A DNA stretch of 64,000 nt from Kribbella sp. ALI-6-A (GCF_001984195.1 NZ_MTQN01000012.1:434001-498000); one strand, 5' to 3'. Counted from the first letter of the stretch, positions 20,620-29,741 are shown. Translations and numbers: made by a program. Notes: generated by a model not told the origin, from the sequence alone.

Positions 20620-22692
20620 CTGACCGGAGCACTCGCGCTGCACGGCTACACCAATCACCTCTTCGGCCACGCACCGGACGGCGAACGTCAGGCCACCGGT
20701 GGCCACTCGACCGTGCCGGCGGCGATCACCGCGGGCGGGCCGGTGATCGACGCTGCGCCGGCCGGTGACCGGTCGGTCCGGCCGAAGGGCAGGACGATCG
20801 CGATCACCTTCGACGACGGGCCGGACCCGGAGTGGACCCCGAAGGTGCTGGACCTGCTCCGCCGTCTCGACGTCAAGGCGACGTTTTTTGTCGTCGGCAC
20901 CCAGGTCGCCGAGCATCCCGAGCTCACCCGCCGCATAGTTGCCGAGGGCCACCAAATCGGCGTGCACACGCTCACCCACGCTGATCTCGCCACCACGTCC
21001 CGCTGGCGGCGGTCGCTCGAGCTGCGCCAGACCGAACTGATCCTGGCCGGCGCCACCGGCATCAGTACGCCGCTGCTGCGGCCGCCGTACTCGTCGGAGG
21101 CCTCGGCGATCACCGACGCCGAGTGGGCCGCGATTCGCGCCACTCGCGAGGCCGGTTACCTCACGGTGCTCAGCACACTCGACAGCGAGGACTGGCGGCG
21201 GCCGGGCGTGGCCGAGATCGTGGCGAACTCGACGCCGAAGGGCACCGCCGGGCAGATCCTGCTGATGCACGACTCCGGCGGCGATCGCAGCCAAACCCTT
21301 GCCGCGCTGAGCGAACTCGTCCCGGCCGCCAAGGCACGCGGCTTCCGGTTCACCACCGTCAGCGACGCGGTCGCTCTCCCGGCACCGGTGCACAAGGCGT
21401 CGACGGCCGACCGGCTCCGAGGCCTGGCAGTGATCACCGCGATCAAGCTGAGCGACGGCGTGCTGGCCGTCATCACCTGGCTCCTGTACGCCGCGGGCGC
21501 GCTGAGTGTCCTGCGCGCCCTGACCACCGTGATCGCGGCCAAGCGGCACGCGCGCGAGCGCTTCTGGACCTGGGGCGACGGTACGCCGGTGACCGAGCCG
21601 GTGACGGTGATCGTCCCGGCGTACAACGAGTCGGCGGGGATCGAGGCGGCGGTGCGTTCGCTGGTCGCCTCCGACCATCCGGTCGAGGTGATCGTGGTCG
21701 ACGACGGCTCGACCGACGGCACGGCCGACCTGGTCGAGTCGCTGCGGCTGCCCGGCGTCCGGGTGATCCGGCAGCGCAACGCGGGCAAACCGGCCGCGCT
21801 CAACACCGGCCTGCTGGCCGCGTCGTACGAGCTTGTCGTGATGGTCGACGGCGACACCGTGTTCGAACCGGACGCGGTGCGCTGGCTGGTCCAGCCGTTC
21901 GCCGACCCGGCCGTCGGCGCGGTGTCCGGCAACGCCAAGGTGGGCAACCGCCGTGGCCTGCTCGGTCGCTGGCAGCACATCGAGTACGTCGTCGGCTTCA
22001 ACCTCGACCGGCGGCTGTTCGACCTGGCCGAGTGCATGCCGACGGTGCCGGGCGCCGTCGGCGCGTTCCGGCGCAGCGCGCTGCAACGCATCGGCGGGCT
22101 GAGCGACGTGACGCTCGCCGAGGACACCGACCTCACGATGGCGTTGTGCCGGGACGGCTGGCGGGTGGTCTACGAGGAGCGGGCGGTCGCCTGGACCGAG
22201 GCGCCGGCTTCACTCGGTGCGCTCTGGCGGCAGCGCTACCGCTGGTGCTACGGGACGCTGCAGGCGATGTGGAAGCACCGCGGCGCCTGGCTCCAGGGCG
22301 GTCAGTCGGGCAAGCTGGGCCGGCGCGGACTGACGTACCTGTTGCTGTTCCAGGTGCTGTTGCCGCTGCTCGCACCGGTGGTCGACGTGTTCGCCCTGTA
22401 CGGGCTGGTGTTCCTCAACCCGTGGCGTGTGCTCGGCGTCTGGGCGGGCTTCGTCGCGCTGCAGCTGGCGATGGGTCTGTACGCGTTCCGGCTCGACAAC
22501 GAGCGCCCTGGACCGCTGTGGAGCCTGCCGCTGCAGCAGTTCGTCTACCGCCAGCTCATGTACCTGGTGGTCATCCAGTCGGTCTTCACCGCCCTGGCGG
22601 GCAACCGGCTGCGCTGGCAGCGGATGGAGCGCTACGGAAGTCTCAGTACTCCACCCGGACCAGCGGACGACCTGGCCGGCGCAGCGCGCTGA
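20620..22692 (+). CDS. Polysaccharide deacetylase / family 2 glycosyltransferase fusion (5' truncated)
   Basis: The frame is protein-like from about 20620 (LTGALALHGYTNHLFG, the end of an N-terminal membrane anchor), yet there is no ATG, GTG or TTG before GTG 20713. Everything upstream is RHS sequence of the other strand. Family members normally begin with a full signal-anchor, so the 5' end and promoter appear deleted. Domain 1 is NodB deacetylase: TFDDGPDP carries the catalytic and metal Asp, and HTLTHAD the metal-binding His pair. Domain 2 is a processive GT-A glycosyltransferase: VVDDGSTDGT, MVDGDT, LAEDTDLT and the Q-x-x-RW motif QRYRWCYG, followed by C-terminal membrane helices. Intact homologues are expected to make or modify an amino-sugar surface polymer. 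From GTG 20713 the protein would be 659 residues without its anchor, so function is doubtful. Confidence 0.8.
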   Translation: MTGALALHGYTNHLFGHAPDGERQATGGHSTVPAAITAGGPVIDAAPAGDRSVRPKGRTIAITFDDGPDPEWTPKVLDLLRRLDVKATFFVVGTQVAEHPELTRRIVAEGHQIGVHTLTHADLATTSRWRRSLELRQTELILAGATGISTPLLRPPYSSEASAITDAEWAAIRATREAGYLTVLSTLDSEDWRRPGVAEIVANSTPKGTAGQILLMHDSGGDRSQTLAALSELVPAAKARGFRFTTVSDAVALPAPVHKASTADRLRGLAVITAIKLSDGVLAVITWLLYAAGALSVLRALTTVIAAKRHARERFWTWGDGTPVTEPVTVIVPAYNESAGIEAAVRSLVASDHPVEVIVVDDGSTDGTADLVESLRLPGVRVIRQRNAGKPAALNTGLLAASYELVVMVDGDTVFEPDAVRWLVQPFADPAVGAVSGNAKVGNRRGLLGRWQHIEYVVGFNLDRRLFDLAECMPTVPGAVGAFRRSALQRIGGLSDVTLAEDTDLTMALCRDGWRVVYEERAVAWTEAPASLGALWRQRYRWCYGTLQAMWKHRGAWLQGGQSGKLGRRGLTYLLLFQVLLPLLAPVVDVFALYGLVFLNPWRVLGVWAGFVALQLAMGLYAFRLDNERPGPLWSLPLQQFVYRQLMYLVVIQSVFTALAGNRLRWQRMERYGSLSTPPGPADDLAGAAR

Positions 22693-22710
22693 CCAGGTCG
22701 TCCGGGGGAA

Positions 22711-24726
22711 TCAGCTGACCGTCACTGCCTTGGTCGCACTGACCGTGGTGGCGTGGTCGGCGTCAGCCAGCCACACCACCCGGTAGTACGACGTACCGCG
22801 GGCCGTCGGCTTGATGTTGAAGCCGTAGTTGCCGGTGGTGTTCAGCTTGGTCGTGGTGACCGTCGGCCAGCTCGTACCGGTCAGGCGCTGCAGGTACGCC
22901 GTCGTACCGGGGTGCTGCGGGCGCAGGTAGCCGTAGACCGGGGTGGTCGTGCCGAGCTTGATCGACGCGGCCAGGTTGATCGTGATGGTCGGCTTGACCT
23001 CGATCGTGGCGTTGCCGCTGCGGGAGCCGAGCAGGTCCGGCGAACCGTTGTAGCCCCACGCGTAGACCGTGGAGACCGTCGGCTTCTGCACCGACGACGC
23101 CTGGCCGGTGCCGTCCGAGGTGACCCGGGCGACCTCACGCCAGGTGGAGCTGTTCTTCGCCCGCGCGTACAGCGACAGCGGTACGCCGACGAGTGACGCG
23201 CCGGTGTCCTTGCGGGTGGCGCGGGTGTAGAGCGAGACCGAGCCGCCGTAGTTGATCGCCGGAGCGCTCGCCGCGACGGTGGCGCCGGTGCCGATCAGCA
23301 CGGTGTCGACGCCGGGACCGATCTTGCCGGTGCTGTCCTTCACCCACGCGCGGAACGCGTAACTGGTGGCGTTGGCCAGGCCGGTCGCCGTCGTGGAGCT
23401 CGCGGTGCCCGTGTAGACCGCCGTACCGACGTTCGGCAGCGGCGGCGGCGTCGTGCCGGTGTTGCGGCGCACGATGACCTGATGGCCGGCCGGGACGGTC
23501 CACTTCAGGCTCGCCGTGGAGTAGGCGCCGGTGGCGTCGAAGCCGGTCACCGGCGCGGGCGGTGCGGTCAGGTTCACCGCGTTGCTGTCGACGCTGATCT
23601 TGACGCCGCCGTGCGTCTCGTCGTGCGGGCCGTCGTACTGGTGGACACGCTGCCGGTTGGTCCACAGCGAGGCCGGGATGTACTTGTCGTCGGTGGTGTT
23701 GGTGACGTTGTTCCACCGGGCGAACCAGAGGTTGTCCGGCCGTGTGTACGCCGGGTTGTAGTACTCGGCGGACAGGTCGACACCACCCGAGGCCGCGCCG
23801 ACGTAGACGCCGCTGACATAGCCGCGGGTATTCAGCTCGGTGGTCCACCCGCTGACGTAGGACAGGACCGACGCCTTGCAGGCGGCCGTCCACCCGGCGG
23901 CGTAGTTCTCGAGGTCGCTGTAGATCGCGCTGCGCTGGGCGAATCCGAGTGCCTGGGCGGACGCGACCGCATTGGCTGCGGCGGTGCGGCCCTGGGCCCG
24001 GGCCGTCGCCGGGTCTGTCGACATGCGACTCGAGAAGTTGGTGCAGGGCGCCTGCATGCCGACGTCGATCAGCAGGAACTGCCAGCCCTTGGCGGCGTTC
24101 GCGGCGACCCAGGCGGGGGTCAGGTTCGGCTGGTTGCAGGCGCGCAGCCCGCCGCTGATGTAGATGCCGACGGCCTTGTAGCCGGAGTTCGGGTACAGCC
24201 AGCCGTCCATCGCGGCCTGGCTGGGCGCCGTACAGGTGTCGAACGCGAAGCCGCCCTGCAAGTTGCCGGTGGCAACAATGGACGGTGTGACGGCGGCAGC
24301 GCGCGGCTGGGCGAGCCGCGTCGCCTTGGCGGTGACCCGCCCGGTGTCGAGCACGTCCCGCGCGGCCGCGGCCCCACCCGGCGCGTAGTACGCCGTGGCG
24401 AGGACGCCGGCGTCCTGCACGGCCCGCTGAAGCTCGCCGTCGGTGGATCGGGCCGTCTTGGTCAGCGGCTCCAGGATCAGGCCCTGGCTGCGGCCGGCCA
24501 GGTGCGCGGGGCAGTCGCTCTGCGCGGTGCTGCGGCCGAGATACACGGCCGGGCGGTCGAGCCGCACGCAGGCGGTCGGATCGGTCGACAGGTCGACCAC
24601 CGGCCAGTCGGCCGGCACGGTGACCTCGTAACCATGGTACGAGATCACCTGATCACTCACGGCGTACGCCGGGCTGATGCCCGACGCAATAACCGCTACG
24701 GGAACAGCAACTTTCCAGAACCTCAC
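22711..24726 (-). CDS. Secreted DUF1906 (Rv2525c-like glycoside-hydrolase-like) protein
   Basis: 671 residues from GTG at 24726, chosen for the AGGAG site seven bases upstream and the signal peptide that follows (MRFWKVAVPVAVIASG, cleavage after AYA). After a ~100-residue N-terminal region comes a DUF1906 TIM-barrel-like domain (about residues 160-390): GFAFDTCTAPS, GIYISGG and IYSDLENY match the Rv2525c/GH25-like pattern thought to act on peptidoglycan or cell-surface glycans. A fibronectin-III-like segment and two Ig-like beta segments follow, likely for wall binding. The gene converges with the glycosyltransferase, 18 bases away, and diverges from the M43 protease across a 223-base gap. 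Confidence 0.85.
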   Translation of the reverse strand: MRFWKVAVPVAVIASGISPAYAVSDQVISYHGYEVTVPADWPVVDLSTDPTACVRLDRPAVYLGRSTAQSDCPAHLAGRSQGLILEPLTKTARSTDGELQRAVQDAGVLATAYYAPGGAAAARDVLDTGRVTAKATRLAQPRAAAVTPSIVATGNLQGGFAFDTCTAPSQAAMDGWLYPNSGYKAVGIYISGGLRACNQPNLTPAWVAANAAKGWQFLLIDVGMQAPCTNFSSRMSTDPATARAQGRTAAANAVASAQALGFAQRSAIYSDLENYAAGWTAACKASVLSYVSGWTTELNTRGYVSGVYVGAASGGVDLSAEYYNPAYTRPDNLWFARWNNVTNTTDDKYIPASLWTNRQRVHQYDGPHDETHGGVKISVDSNAVNLTAPPAPVTGFDATGAYSTASLKWTVPAGHQVIVRRNTGTTPPPLPNVGTAVYTGTASSTTATGLANATSYAFRAWVKDSTGKIGPGVDTVLIGTGATVAASAPAINYGGSVSLYTRATRKDTGASLVGVPLSLYARAKNSSTWREVARVTSDGTGQASSVQKPTVSTVYAWGYNGSPDLLGSRSGNATIEVKPTITINLAASIKLGTTTPVYGYLRPQHPGTTAYLQRLTGTSWPTVTTTKLNTTGNYGFNIKPTARGTSYYRVVWLADADHATTVSATKAVTVS

Positions 24727-24760
24727 GCGGAATCTCCTCACAATGCCGAAGCGGCCGAGC

Positions 24761-24799
24761 GTGAGTATTCCAGTTCGCTTGGCGCAGCGGGTGAGTATT
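24761..24799. promoter_or_regulatory. Direct repeat GTGAGTATT x2 in divergent intergenic region
   Basis: GTGAGTATT occurs at 24761-24769 and again at 24791-24799, exactly 30 bases apart (about three helical turns), between the divergent DUF1906 and M43 genes. Such phased direct repeats often bind one regulator co-operatively. No -10 or -35 assignment is attempted. Confidence 0.35.
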
Positions 24800-24949
24800 T
24801 CTCCTTGTTGCAGCGACTCTTCACAGTCCGAAGGTTTTCCCTCGACCGGCCACCGTCCGGATCCGATCGCTTCCGGATCGGCGCGGAAACGCGCAATATT
24901 CCGGCACCCGGCCGCCCGCCTCGCGGCCCGATCCCCGAGGAGCGCAGCG

Positions 24950-25882
24950 ATGCGAATCACTCGTCCCCGTGTCCTGGCCGTCCTGCTGGCCGGCACAGCC
25001 CTCACGTTCAGCCCGCTCGGCGGCCAGGCGACCGCGCAGCTGCCGGCCGAAGGCCTGAGCAACCCGTGCTTCACCCCGGCCGAGTCCTCGGCCAAGGGCG
25101 GTCGTGGCGCCGACACCCGCGACGTCAGTCCGGCCGAGCAGCGGCAGATCGAGGCTCGCACGGCCCAGCTGCTCAAGGCCAAGGCCGAGCGTGGCATCGG
25201 CGTACCGCAGGGTGCGCTGGCGGCCGCGACGGTCCCGGTCTACTTCCACGTGATGCGCGACGCGGCCGGCAACGGCGACGTCACCGACAGCCAGATCGCG
25301 CAGCAGATCAACGTGCTCAACAACACCTTCGCCGGTGGCGAGTCGTCGGCCGCGGCGAACACCGGCTTCACCTTCAACCTGGCCGGCACGTTCCGCTACA
25401 ACAACACCCAGTGGCACCAGGACAAGCAGAGCAGCACCTACCGCAAGCAGACCCGCAAGGGCGGCGCGAACGCGCTGAACATCTGGCTGGTCGACTTCGG
25501 CTACCTCGGCATCGCCACGTTCCCGTGGGACTACAAGAGGCAGCCGGGCATCGACGGCATCCGCGTGCAGTACACCTCGCTGCCGGGCGGCTCGGAGCCG
25601 AACTACAACCTCGGTGAGACCGCGACCCACGAGGCCGGCCACTGGTTCGGGCTCTACCACACCTTCCAGGGCGGCTGCACGACCACGAACGACGAGGTGG
25701 CCGACACCCCGGCGCAGAGCAGCCCGACCAACGGCTGCCCGATCGGCCGCGACTCCTGCTCGCTGCCCGGCCTGGACCCGATCCACAACTACATGGACTA
25801 CTCCTACGACTCCTGCTACAACCAGTTCTCCCCGGACCAGAGCACCCGGATCAGCAACATGTGGACGGCGTACCGCGCCTGA
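24950..25882 (+). CDS. Secreted M43-family zinc metalloprotease (cytophagalysin-like)
   Basis: 310 residues from ATG 24950, eight bases after GAGGAG. Signal peptide MRITRPRVLAVLLAGTAL, cleavage near TAQ. The catalytic helix HEAGHWFGLYH is a perfect HExxHxxGxxH metzincin zinc site. A downstream YMDYSYDSC supplies the Met-turn, and the C-terminal SPDQSTRISNMWTAYR is typical of M43 enzymes. Cys pairs around the active site fit extracellular disulphides. The residues between signal and catalytic domain (to about 75) may be a propeptide. It is an exported endopeptidase; its substrate cannot be read from sequence. A strong hairpin follows the stop. Confidence 0.92.
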   Translation: MRITRPRVLAVLLAGTALTFSPLGGQATAQLPAEGLSNPCFTPAESSAKGGRGADTRDVSPAEQRQIEARTAQLLKAKAERGIGVPQGALAAATVPVYFHVMRDAAGNGDVTDSQIAQQINVLNNTFAGGESSAAANTGFTFNLAGTFRYNNTQWHQDKQSSTYRKQTRKGGANALNIWLVDFGYLGIATFPWDYKRQPGIDGIRVQYTSLPGGSEPNYNLGETATHEAGHWFGLYHTFQGGCTTTNDEVADTPAQSSPTNGCPIGRDSCSLPGLDPIHNYMDYSYDSCYNQFSPDQSTRISNMWTAYRA

Positions 25883-25895
25883 CAGCCGCAGCTGA

Positions 25896-25928
25896 CACCG
25901 GCCCCGCGCGAGACGCGCGGGGCCGGTG
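25896..25928. terminator. Bidirectional terminator hairpin between M43 protease and GH13 gene
   Basis: Perfect 14-base-pair GC-rich stem (25896-25909 with 25915-25928) and a five-base loop GAGAC, lying between the stop codons of two convergent genes. There is little T-tract, as is usual in high-GC actinobacteria. Confidence 0.75.
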
Positions 25929-25937
25929 CTGTGCTGC

Positions 25938-27611
25938 TCAGAGGATGTAGCGGTCCCCCGGCTGAAGGATGCGGAACCAGCGGCAGCCGTAAGGCTCCAG
26001 CTCCAGCTGAACCGTTCCGTCCTCGGCGACCTCGGCAGCGTTCGACTGCAGCAGATCCACCGCCCGTACGCCGACCCCGGTACCGGCCACCGCGAGCGTG
26101 ACCGTGGCCGGCTCGTCGGCGAAGTTGTGCACGGTGACGACGGTTCCGCCCTCACACTCCGTGCGGTGCGCGAAGACCGACGGCGACTCGTGCTCCAGCA
26201 CCGTGCAGTCACCCCAGGACAGCTCGGGCGTCTCCCGGTAGCGCTGGATCAGCAGCTTGATCCAGTTCAGCAGCGAGTCCGGGTCCTTGCGCTGCGCCGC
26301 GACGTTGACGTGCTCCGGCGACAGCTCCCCCTCGACGACCAGGCCGGCCAGGTCGGCCGGGTCCGCGGTCGAGAACCCGCCGGTGGGCCCGTCCGTCCAC
26401 TGCATCACCGTCCGGACGGCGTTGCGTCCCTCGGCGTCCAGGTTCTCGCCCATGCCGATCTCCTCGCCGTAGAAGAGCACCGGGGTGCCCGGCAGGGAGA
26501 AAAGCAGGCTGTAGACCATCTTGAGCCGGCGCAGGTCGTTGCCGAGCATCGGTGGCAGCCGGCGGCGCAGACCCCGGCCGTACAGCTGCATGTTCTCGTC
26601 CGGGCCGAAGGCGGCGAACACCTCGTTGCGCTCGTCGTCGGTGAGCTTGTCCAGGGTCAGCTCGTCGTGGTTGCGCACGAACGTGCCCCACTGCGCCTCC
26701 TCCGGCGGAGCGGGCCGCTCACGCAGCGCCTTGACCAGCTCGGCCGGGTCCTGCCGCGCCAGCGACAGGTACATCTTCTGCATGCCGATGAAGTCGAAGC
26801 ACATGGTCAGCTCGTCGCCGTCCTCGTCCCCGAAGAACTGACGAGTCTCCTTGTACGGCAGGTTGACCTCGCCGAGCAGCACCGCCTGCCCGTTGCGCCG
26901 GCTCAGGAAGGCCCGCAGGTCACGCAGGTAGTCGTGCGGGTCGGGCAGGTTGGCGGCGTCCGTCGAGCCGGCGGTGTCGATCAGGAACGGCACCGCGTCC
27001 ACCCGGAAGCCGGAGATCCCCAGCCGCAGCCAGAAGCCGATCACCCGGATGATCTCGTCCCGCACCTCCGGGTTGGCGATGTCCAGGTCCGGCTGGTGCT
27101 TGTAGAACTGGTGCAGGTAGTACTGCCCGGCCTGCTCGTCGTACTGCCACAGGCTGTCCTCCTGGTCGGGGAAGACGACCCCCTCCGAGGCGTTCGCCGG
27201 CGGCTCGTCGCGCCAGACGTACCAGTCCCGGTACGGCGACTCGCGGGAGGCCCGGGCGCTCTGGAACCACGGGTGCTGGTCGGAGGTGTGGTTGACCACC
27301 AGGTCGGCGATCACCCGCATTCCCCGGTCCTGCGCCAGCGTGATCAGTTCGACCAGGTCACCGTGCGTGCCGAGCCGCTTGTCGACGCCGTAGAAGTCGG
27401 TGATGTCGTAGCCGTCGTCGCGGTCCGGCGTCGGGTAGAACGGCATCAGCCACAGGCAGGTGACGCCCAGCTCGGCCAGGTGGTCGATGCGCTGCGACAG
27501 GCCGCGGATGTCGCCGCGGCCGTCGCCGTCGGTGTCGAAGAAGGTCTCGATGTCCAGGCAGTAGACGACGGCGTTCTTCCACCAGACGTCGGCGGTCCGG
27601 GTCAGTCTCAC
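25938..27611 (-). CDS. GH13 alpha-amylase family, trehalose-synthase-like
   Basis: 557 residues. GTG at 27611 overlaps the stop of the upstream LLM gene (GTGA), so translation is probably coupled. It is a GH13 (beta/alpha)8 barrel: VIADLVVNHTSDQHPWF (region I), GFRVDAVPFL (nucleophile Asp), LLGEVNLPY (acid/base Glu) and FVRNHDEL (third catalytic Asp). The signatures YYLHQFYKHQPDLDIANPEV and NHDELTL are closest to trehalose synthase (maltose to trehalose isomerase), with an all-beta C-terminal domain. It lacks a fused maltokinase. No signal peptide, so it acts in the cytosol, probably on maltose, trehalose or a related glucoside. Exact specificity is uncertain; oligoglucosidase is the alternative. 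Confidence 0.85.
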   Translation of the reverse strand: MRLTRTADVWWKNAVVYCLDIETFFDTDGDGRGDIRGLSQRIDHLAELGVTCLWLMPFYPTPDRDDGYDITDFYGVDKRLGTHGDLVELITLAQDRGMRVIADLVVNHTSDQHPWFQSARASRESPYRDWYVWRDEPPANASEGVVFPDQEDSLWQYDEQAGQYYLHQFYKHQPDLDIANPEVRDEIIRVIGFWLRLGISGFRVDAVPFLIDTAGSTDAANLPDPHDYLRDLRAFLSRRNGQAVLLGEVNLPYKETRQFFGDEDGDELTMCFDFIGMQKMYLSLARQDPAELVKALRERPAPPEEAQWGTFVRNHDELTLDKLTDDERNEVFAAFGPDENMQLYGRGLRRRLPPMLGNDLRRLKMVYSLLFSLPGTPVLFYGEEIGMGENLDAEGRNAVRTVMQWTDGPTGGFSTADPADLAGLVVEGELSPEHVNVAAQRKDPDSLLNWIKLLIQRYRETPELSWGDCTVLEHESPSVFAHRTECEGGTVVTVHNFADEPATVTLAVAGTGVGVRAVDLLQSNAAEVAEDGTVQLELEPYGCRWFRILQPGDRYIL

Positions 27612-28576
27612 GGGCGGGTCACCTCCAGTTGCGGCAGCACCTTGGTGCCGAACACGTCGACGAACTCGGACTGCTCCTGGCCGACGTGGTGCAGGTAGAT
27701 CGCGTCGAAGCCGAGGCCGGCGTACTGGTTCAGCCACTCCGCGTGCCGGCCCGGGTCCGAGGAGATGTGCACGGTCTTGTGCATCGCCTCCGGCGGGACG
27801 TGCTCGGCGGCCAGGTCGAACGAGTCGGCCGTGTCGACGTCCCAGCAGAACGGCGGCGGGAAGACGTTGCTCCGCCACTGGTCGTGGGCCAGCGCCAGCG
27901 CCTCCTCGTCGGTGGAGGCGTAGCTCAGATGCACCTGCAGGCAGACCTTGCCGCGCCCACCCGCCTCCTTGTACGCCGTGATCAGCCGGCGCAGGTGGTC
28001 GTGCTCGGCGTTGACGGTGATCAGGCCGTCGGCCCACCCGGCGCACCACCGCGCCGTGGCTTCCGACACGGCCGCACCGAGCAGTGCGGGTGGTTCGTCC
28101 GGGCGGGTCCAGAGCTTCGCCCGGTCGACGGTGACCAGGCCGTCACTGCTGACCTCTTCGCCCTGCAGCAGTCGGCGGATCACGTCGACCGACTGCTCCA
28201 GCCGTTGGGTCCGCTGCTCCTTGCGGGGCCAGGGGTCGCCGGTGATGTGCTCGTTGCTGGCCTCCCCGGTGCCGAGCGCGGCCCAGAACCGTCCCGGGTA
28301 CATCGACCCGAGCGTGCCGATCGCCTGGGCGATGATCGCCGGGTGGTAGCGCTGGCCGGGTGCGTTCACCACACCGAAGGTCAGCCCGGTGGCCTGCAGC
28401 GCGGCGCCGAGCCAGGACCAGGCGAAGCCCGACTCGCCCTGCCGCGCGCTCCACGGGCTGAAGTGGTCCGAACACATCGCCGCGGTGAAGCCGGCTTGTT
28501 CCGCCCGCACCACCGCGTCCAGCAGGCCGGCGGGCGGGACCTGTTCGTGCGAGGCGTGAAAGCCGTAGACAGTCAT
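27608..28576 (-). CDS. Luciferase-like flavin/F420 oxidoreductase (TIGR03885-like)
   Basis: 322 residues from ATG 28576 after GGAGACGGGT. It is a bacterial-luciferase-like TIM barrel: GFHASHEQVPP start, SDHFSPW, GRFWAALGTGEASNEHITG and a C-terminal FVDVFGTKVLPQL. These fit the LLM family annotated as a probable non-F420 flavin oxidoreductase (TIGR03885); cofactor FMN versus F420 cannot be settled by eye. It overlaps the GH13 gene by four bases, an odd but apparently selected pairing of a redox enzyme with an alpha-glucan or trehalose enzyme. Substrate unknown. Confidence 0.8.
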   Translation of the reverse strand: MTVYGFHASHEQVPPAGLLDAVVRAEQAGFTAAMCSDHFSPWSARQGESGFAWSWLGAALQATGLTFGVVNAPGQRYHPAIIAQAIGTLGSMYPGRFWAALGTGEASNEHITGDPWPRKEQRTQRLEQSVDVIRRLLQGEEVSSDGLVTVDRAKLWTRPDEPPALLGAAVSEATARWCAGWADGLITVNAEHDHLRRLITAYKEAGGRGKVCLQVHLSYASTDEEALALAHDQWRSNVFPPPFCWDVDTADSFDLAAEHVPPEAMHKTVHISSDPGRHAEWLNQYAGLGFDAIYLHHVGQEQSEFVDVFGTKVLPQLEVTRP

Positions 28577-28682
28577 ACCCGTCTCCGTGCCCGCCGCACC
28601 GCCGCGCCACACCCCTCCGGGCGGTTTTCACCCCACCGGCGGGTGCCTCACCATCCTGCAGGGGCCGAGCAGACCGCAGTGG

Positions 28683-29438
28683 CTAGGGCTTTCCGGCGCC
28701 GTGGTGCAGGTGGCGCTGTGACTTCGCGTTGGCGGACTCGACCAGGCTGCTCGCGACCTCACGAAGCTTGACGTTGCCGGACTGCGACAGGCGGGCCAGG
28801 AAGGCGAAGGCGCGGTCCGCGTCGAGCGTGTACCGCTCCATCACGATGCCGACCGCCTGACCGATCACGTTGCGGGTGGCCAGCGCCTGCGACATCGTCT
28901 CGTCCTGCTTGGCCCAGCCCATCGCCACCGCGAGCTGGCCGGCGAACAGGCTGGCCAGATACACCGAGTCGTCGTCGATGCCGTAGGGCTCGGTGCAGTA
29001 CAGGTTGAGCGCGCCGCGGGCGTGCGGCTCGGCGCTGAACTGGAAGGCCAGGTGGGCGCCCAGACCGAGGGCCGCGGCCTTCGGGCCGAAGTCGGGCCAG
29101 CGGGGGTCGGTGGCCAGGTCAGCGACCATCACGACCGGCTCGCCCAGCGCGGCGTCCAGGCAGGGTCCTTCGTGCAGCTCGTACTGCAGGTGGTCGGCGC
29201 GGATCGCCAGCGGGCCGGTCGGCGCGAGGGTCTCGATCCGGCCGTCCTTGCGGGTCAGCGAGATGCTCGCCTCGACGATGCCGGGCACTGTCTCGGCGGC
29301 GCCACGGGTGATCACCTGCAGCGTCTCGTCCAGGTCCATCGGCGCCTGCATCGACGAAGCGACGTCGGCCATCACGTCGGCCAACTGCTGCAGCGGCGGT
29401 GGCGCGGGCCGCTCTGCCTGTAGTGGAACCGACTCCAT
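28683..29438 (-). CDS. GAF-ANTAR antitermination regulator
   Basis: 251 residues from ATG 29438 with an AGGAGG site. Residues ~25-175 are a GAF sensory domain (EGPCLDAALGEPVVM and FQFSAEPHARGALNLYC). Residues ~180-240 are an ANTAR RNA-binding domain (ALATRNVIGQAVGIVMERY, ADRAFAFLARLSQ), with the Ala/Gly helices that bind paired hexaloops in leader RNA and stop early termination. It is a cytosolic signal-responsive post-initiation regulator. Its targets are not visible here, and no obvious dual-hexaloop leader was found nearby. Monocistronic. Confidence 0.88.
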   Translation of the reverse strand: MESVPLQAERPAPPPLQQLADVMADVASSMQAPMDLDETLQVITRGAAETVPGIVEASISLTRKDGRIETLAPTGPLAIRADHLQYELHEGPCLDAALGEPVVMVADLATDPRWPDFGPKAAALGLGAHLAFQFSAEPHARGALNLYCTEPYGIDDDSVYLASLFAGQLAVAMGWAKQDETMSQALATRNVIGQAVGIVMERYTLDADRAFAFLARLSQSGNVKLREVASSLVESANAKSQRHLHHGAGKP

Positions 29439-29534
29439 CGTGGACCTCCTCGCGAAGACGCCGAGCCCCCCAGCGGTCGGCCTACCTCGCAAGTGTGCAG
29501 CACGCGGCCGGAAAAAGCCGAGTTCGGCCGCAGC

Positions 29535-29741
29535 TCAGCTGCCGGGGCGGGGCCCGCGGCGGGCGAGGGTGTGACTGCCGTCGCACAGCGGCTTGAGCGC
29601 GGAGCGACCGCACCGGCACAGAGCGATGGTGCCGCGCTCGGGCGTGATCTCCCGGCCCTCCTCGTCCAGCAGGGCGAAGTCGCCGCGTACCAGCAGCGGG
29701 CCGTCCGGATAGGCGCGGATCACGGTCTCGGAGTCGTCCAT
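29535..29741 (-). CDS. CDGSH iron-sulfur domain protein
   Basis: 68 residues. CRCGRSALKPLCDGSH fits the CDGSH consensus CxCxx(S/T)xxxPxCDGSH exactly, giving three Cys and one His that hold a redox-active 2Fe-2S cluster. The rest is a short beta N-terminus; there is no membrane helix, unlike eukaryotic mitoNEET. No Shine-Dalgarno is visible before the ATG at 29741. It diverges from the heme-oxygenase-like gene 66 bases away, with which it probably works in iron or redox chemistry (inference from pairing). Confidence 0.9.
   Translation of the reverse strand: MDDSETVIRAYPDGPLLVRGDFALLDEEGREITPERGTIALCRCGRSALKPLCDGSHTLARRGPRPGS

Noticed and set aside
27612..28049. Longer N-terminus for the GH13 enzyme
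   Set aside because: The added residues are a shadow of the LLM gene; the GTG overlapping its stop gives the normal enzyme start VWWKNAVVYCLD.
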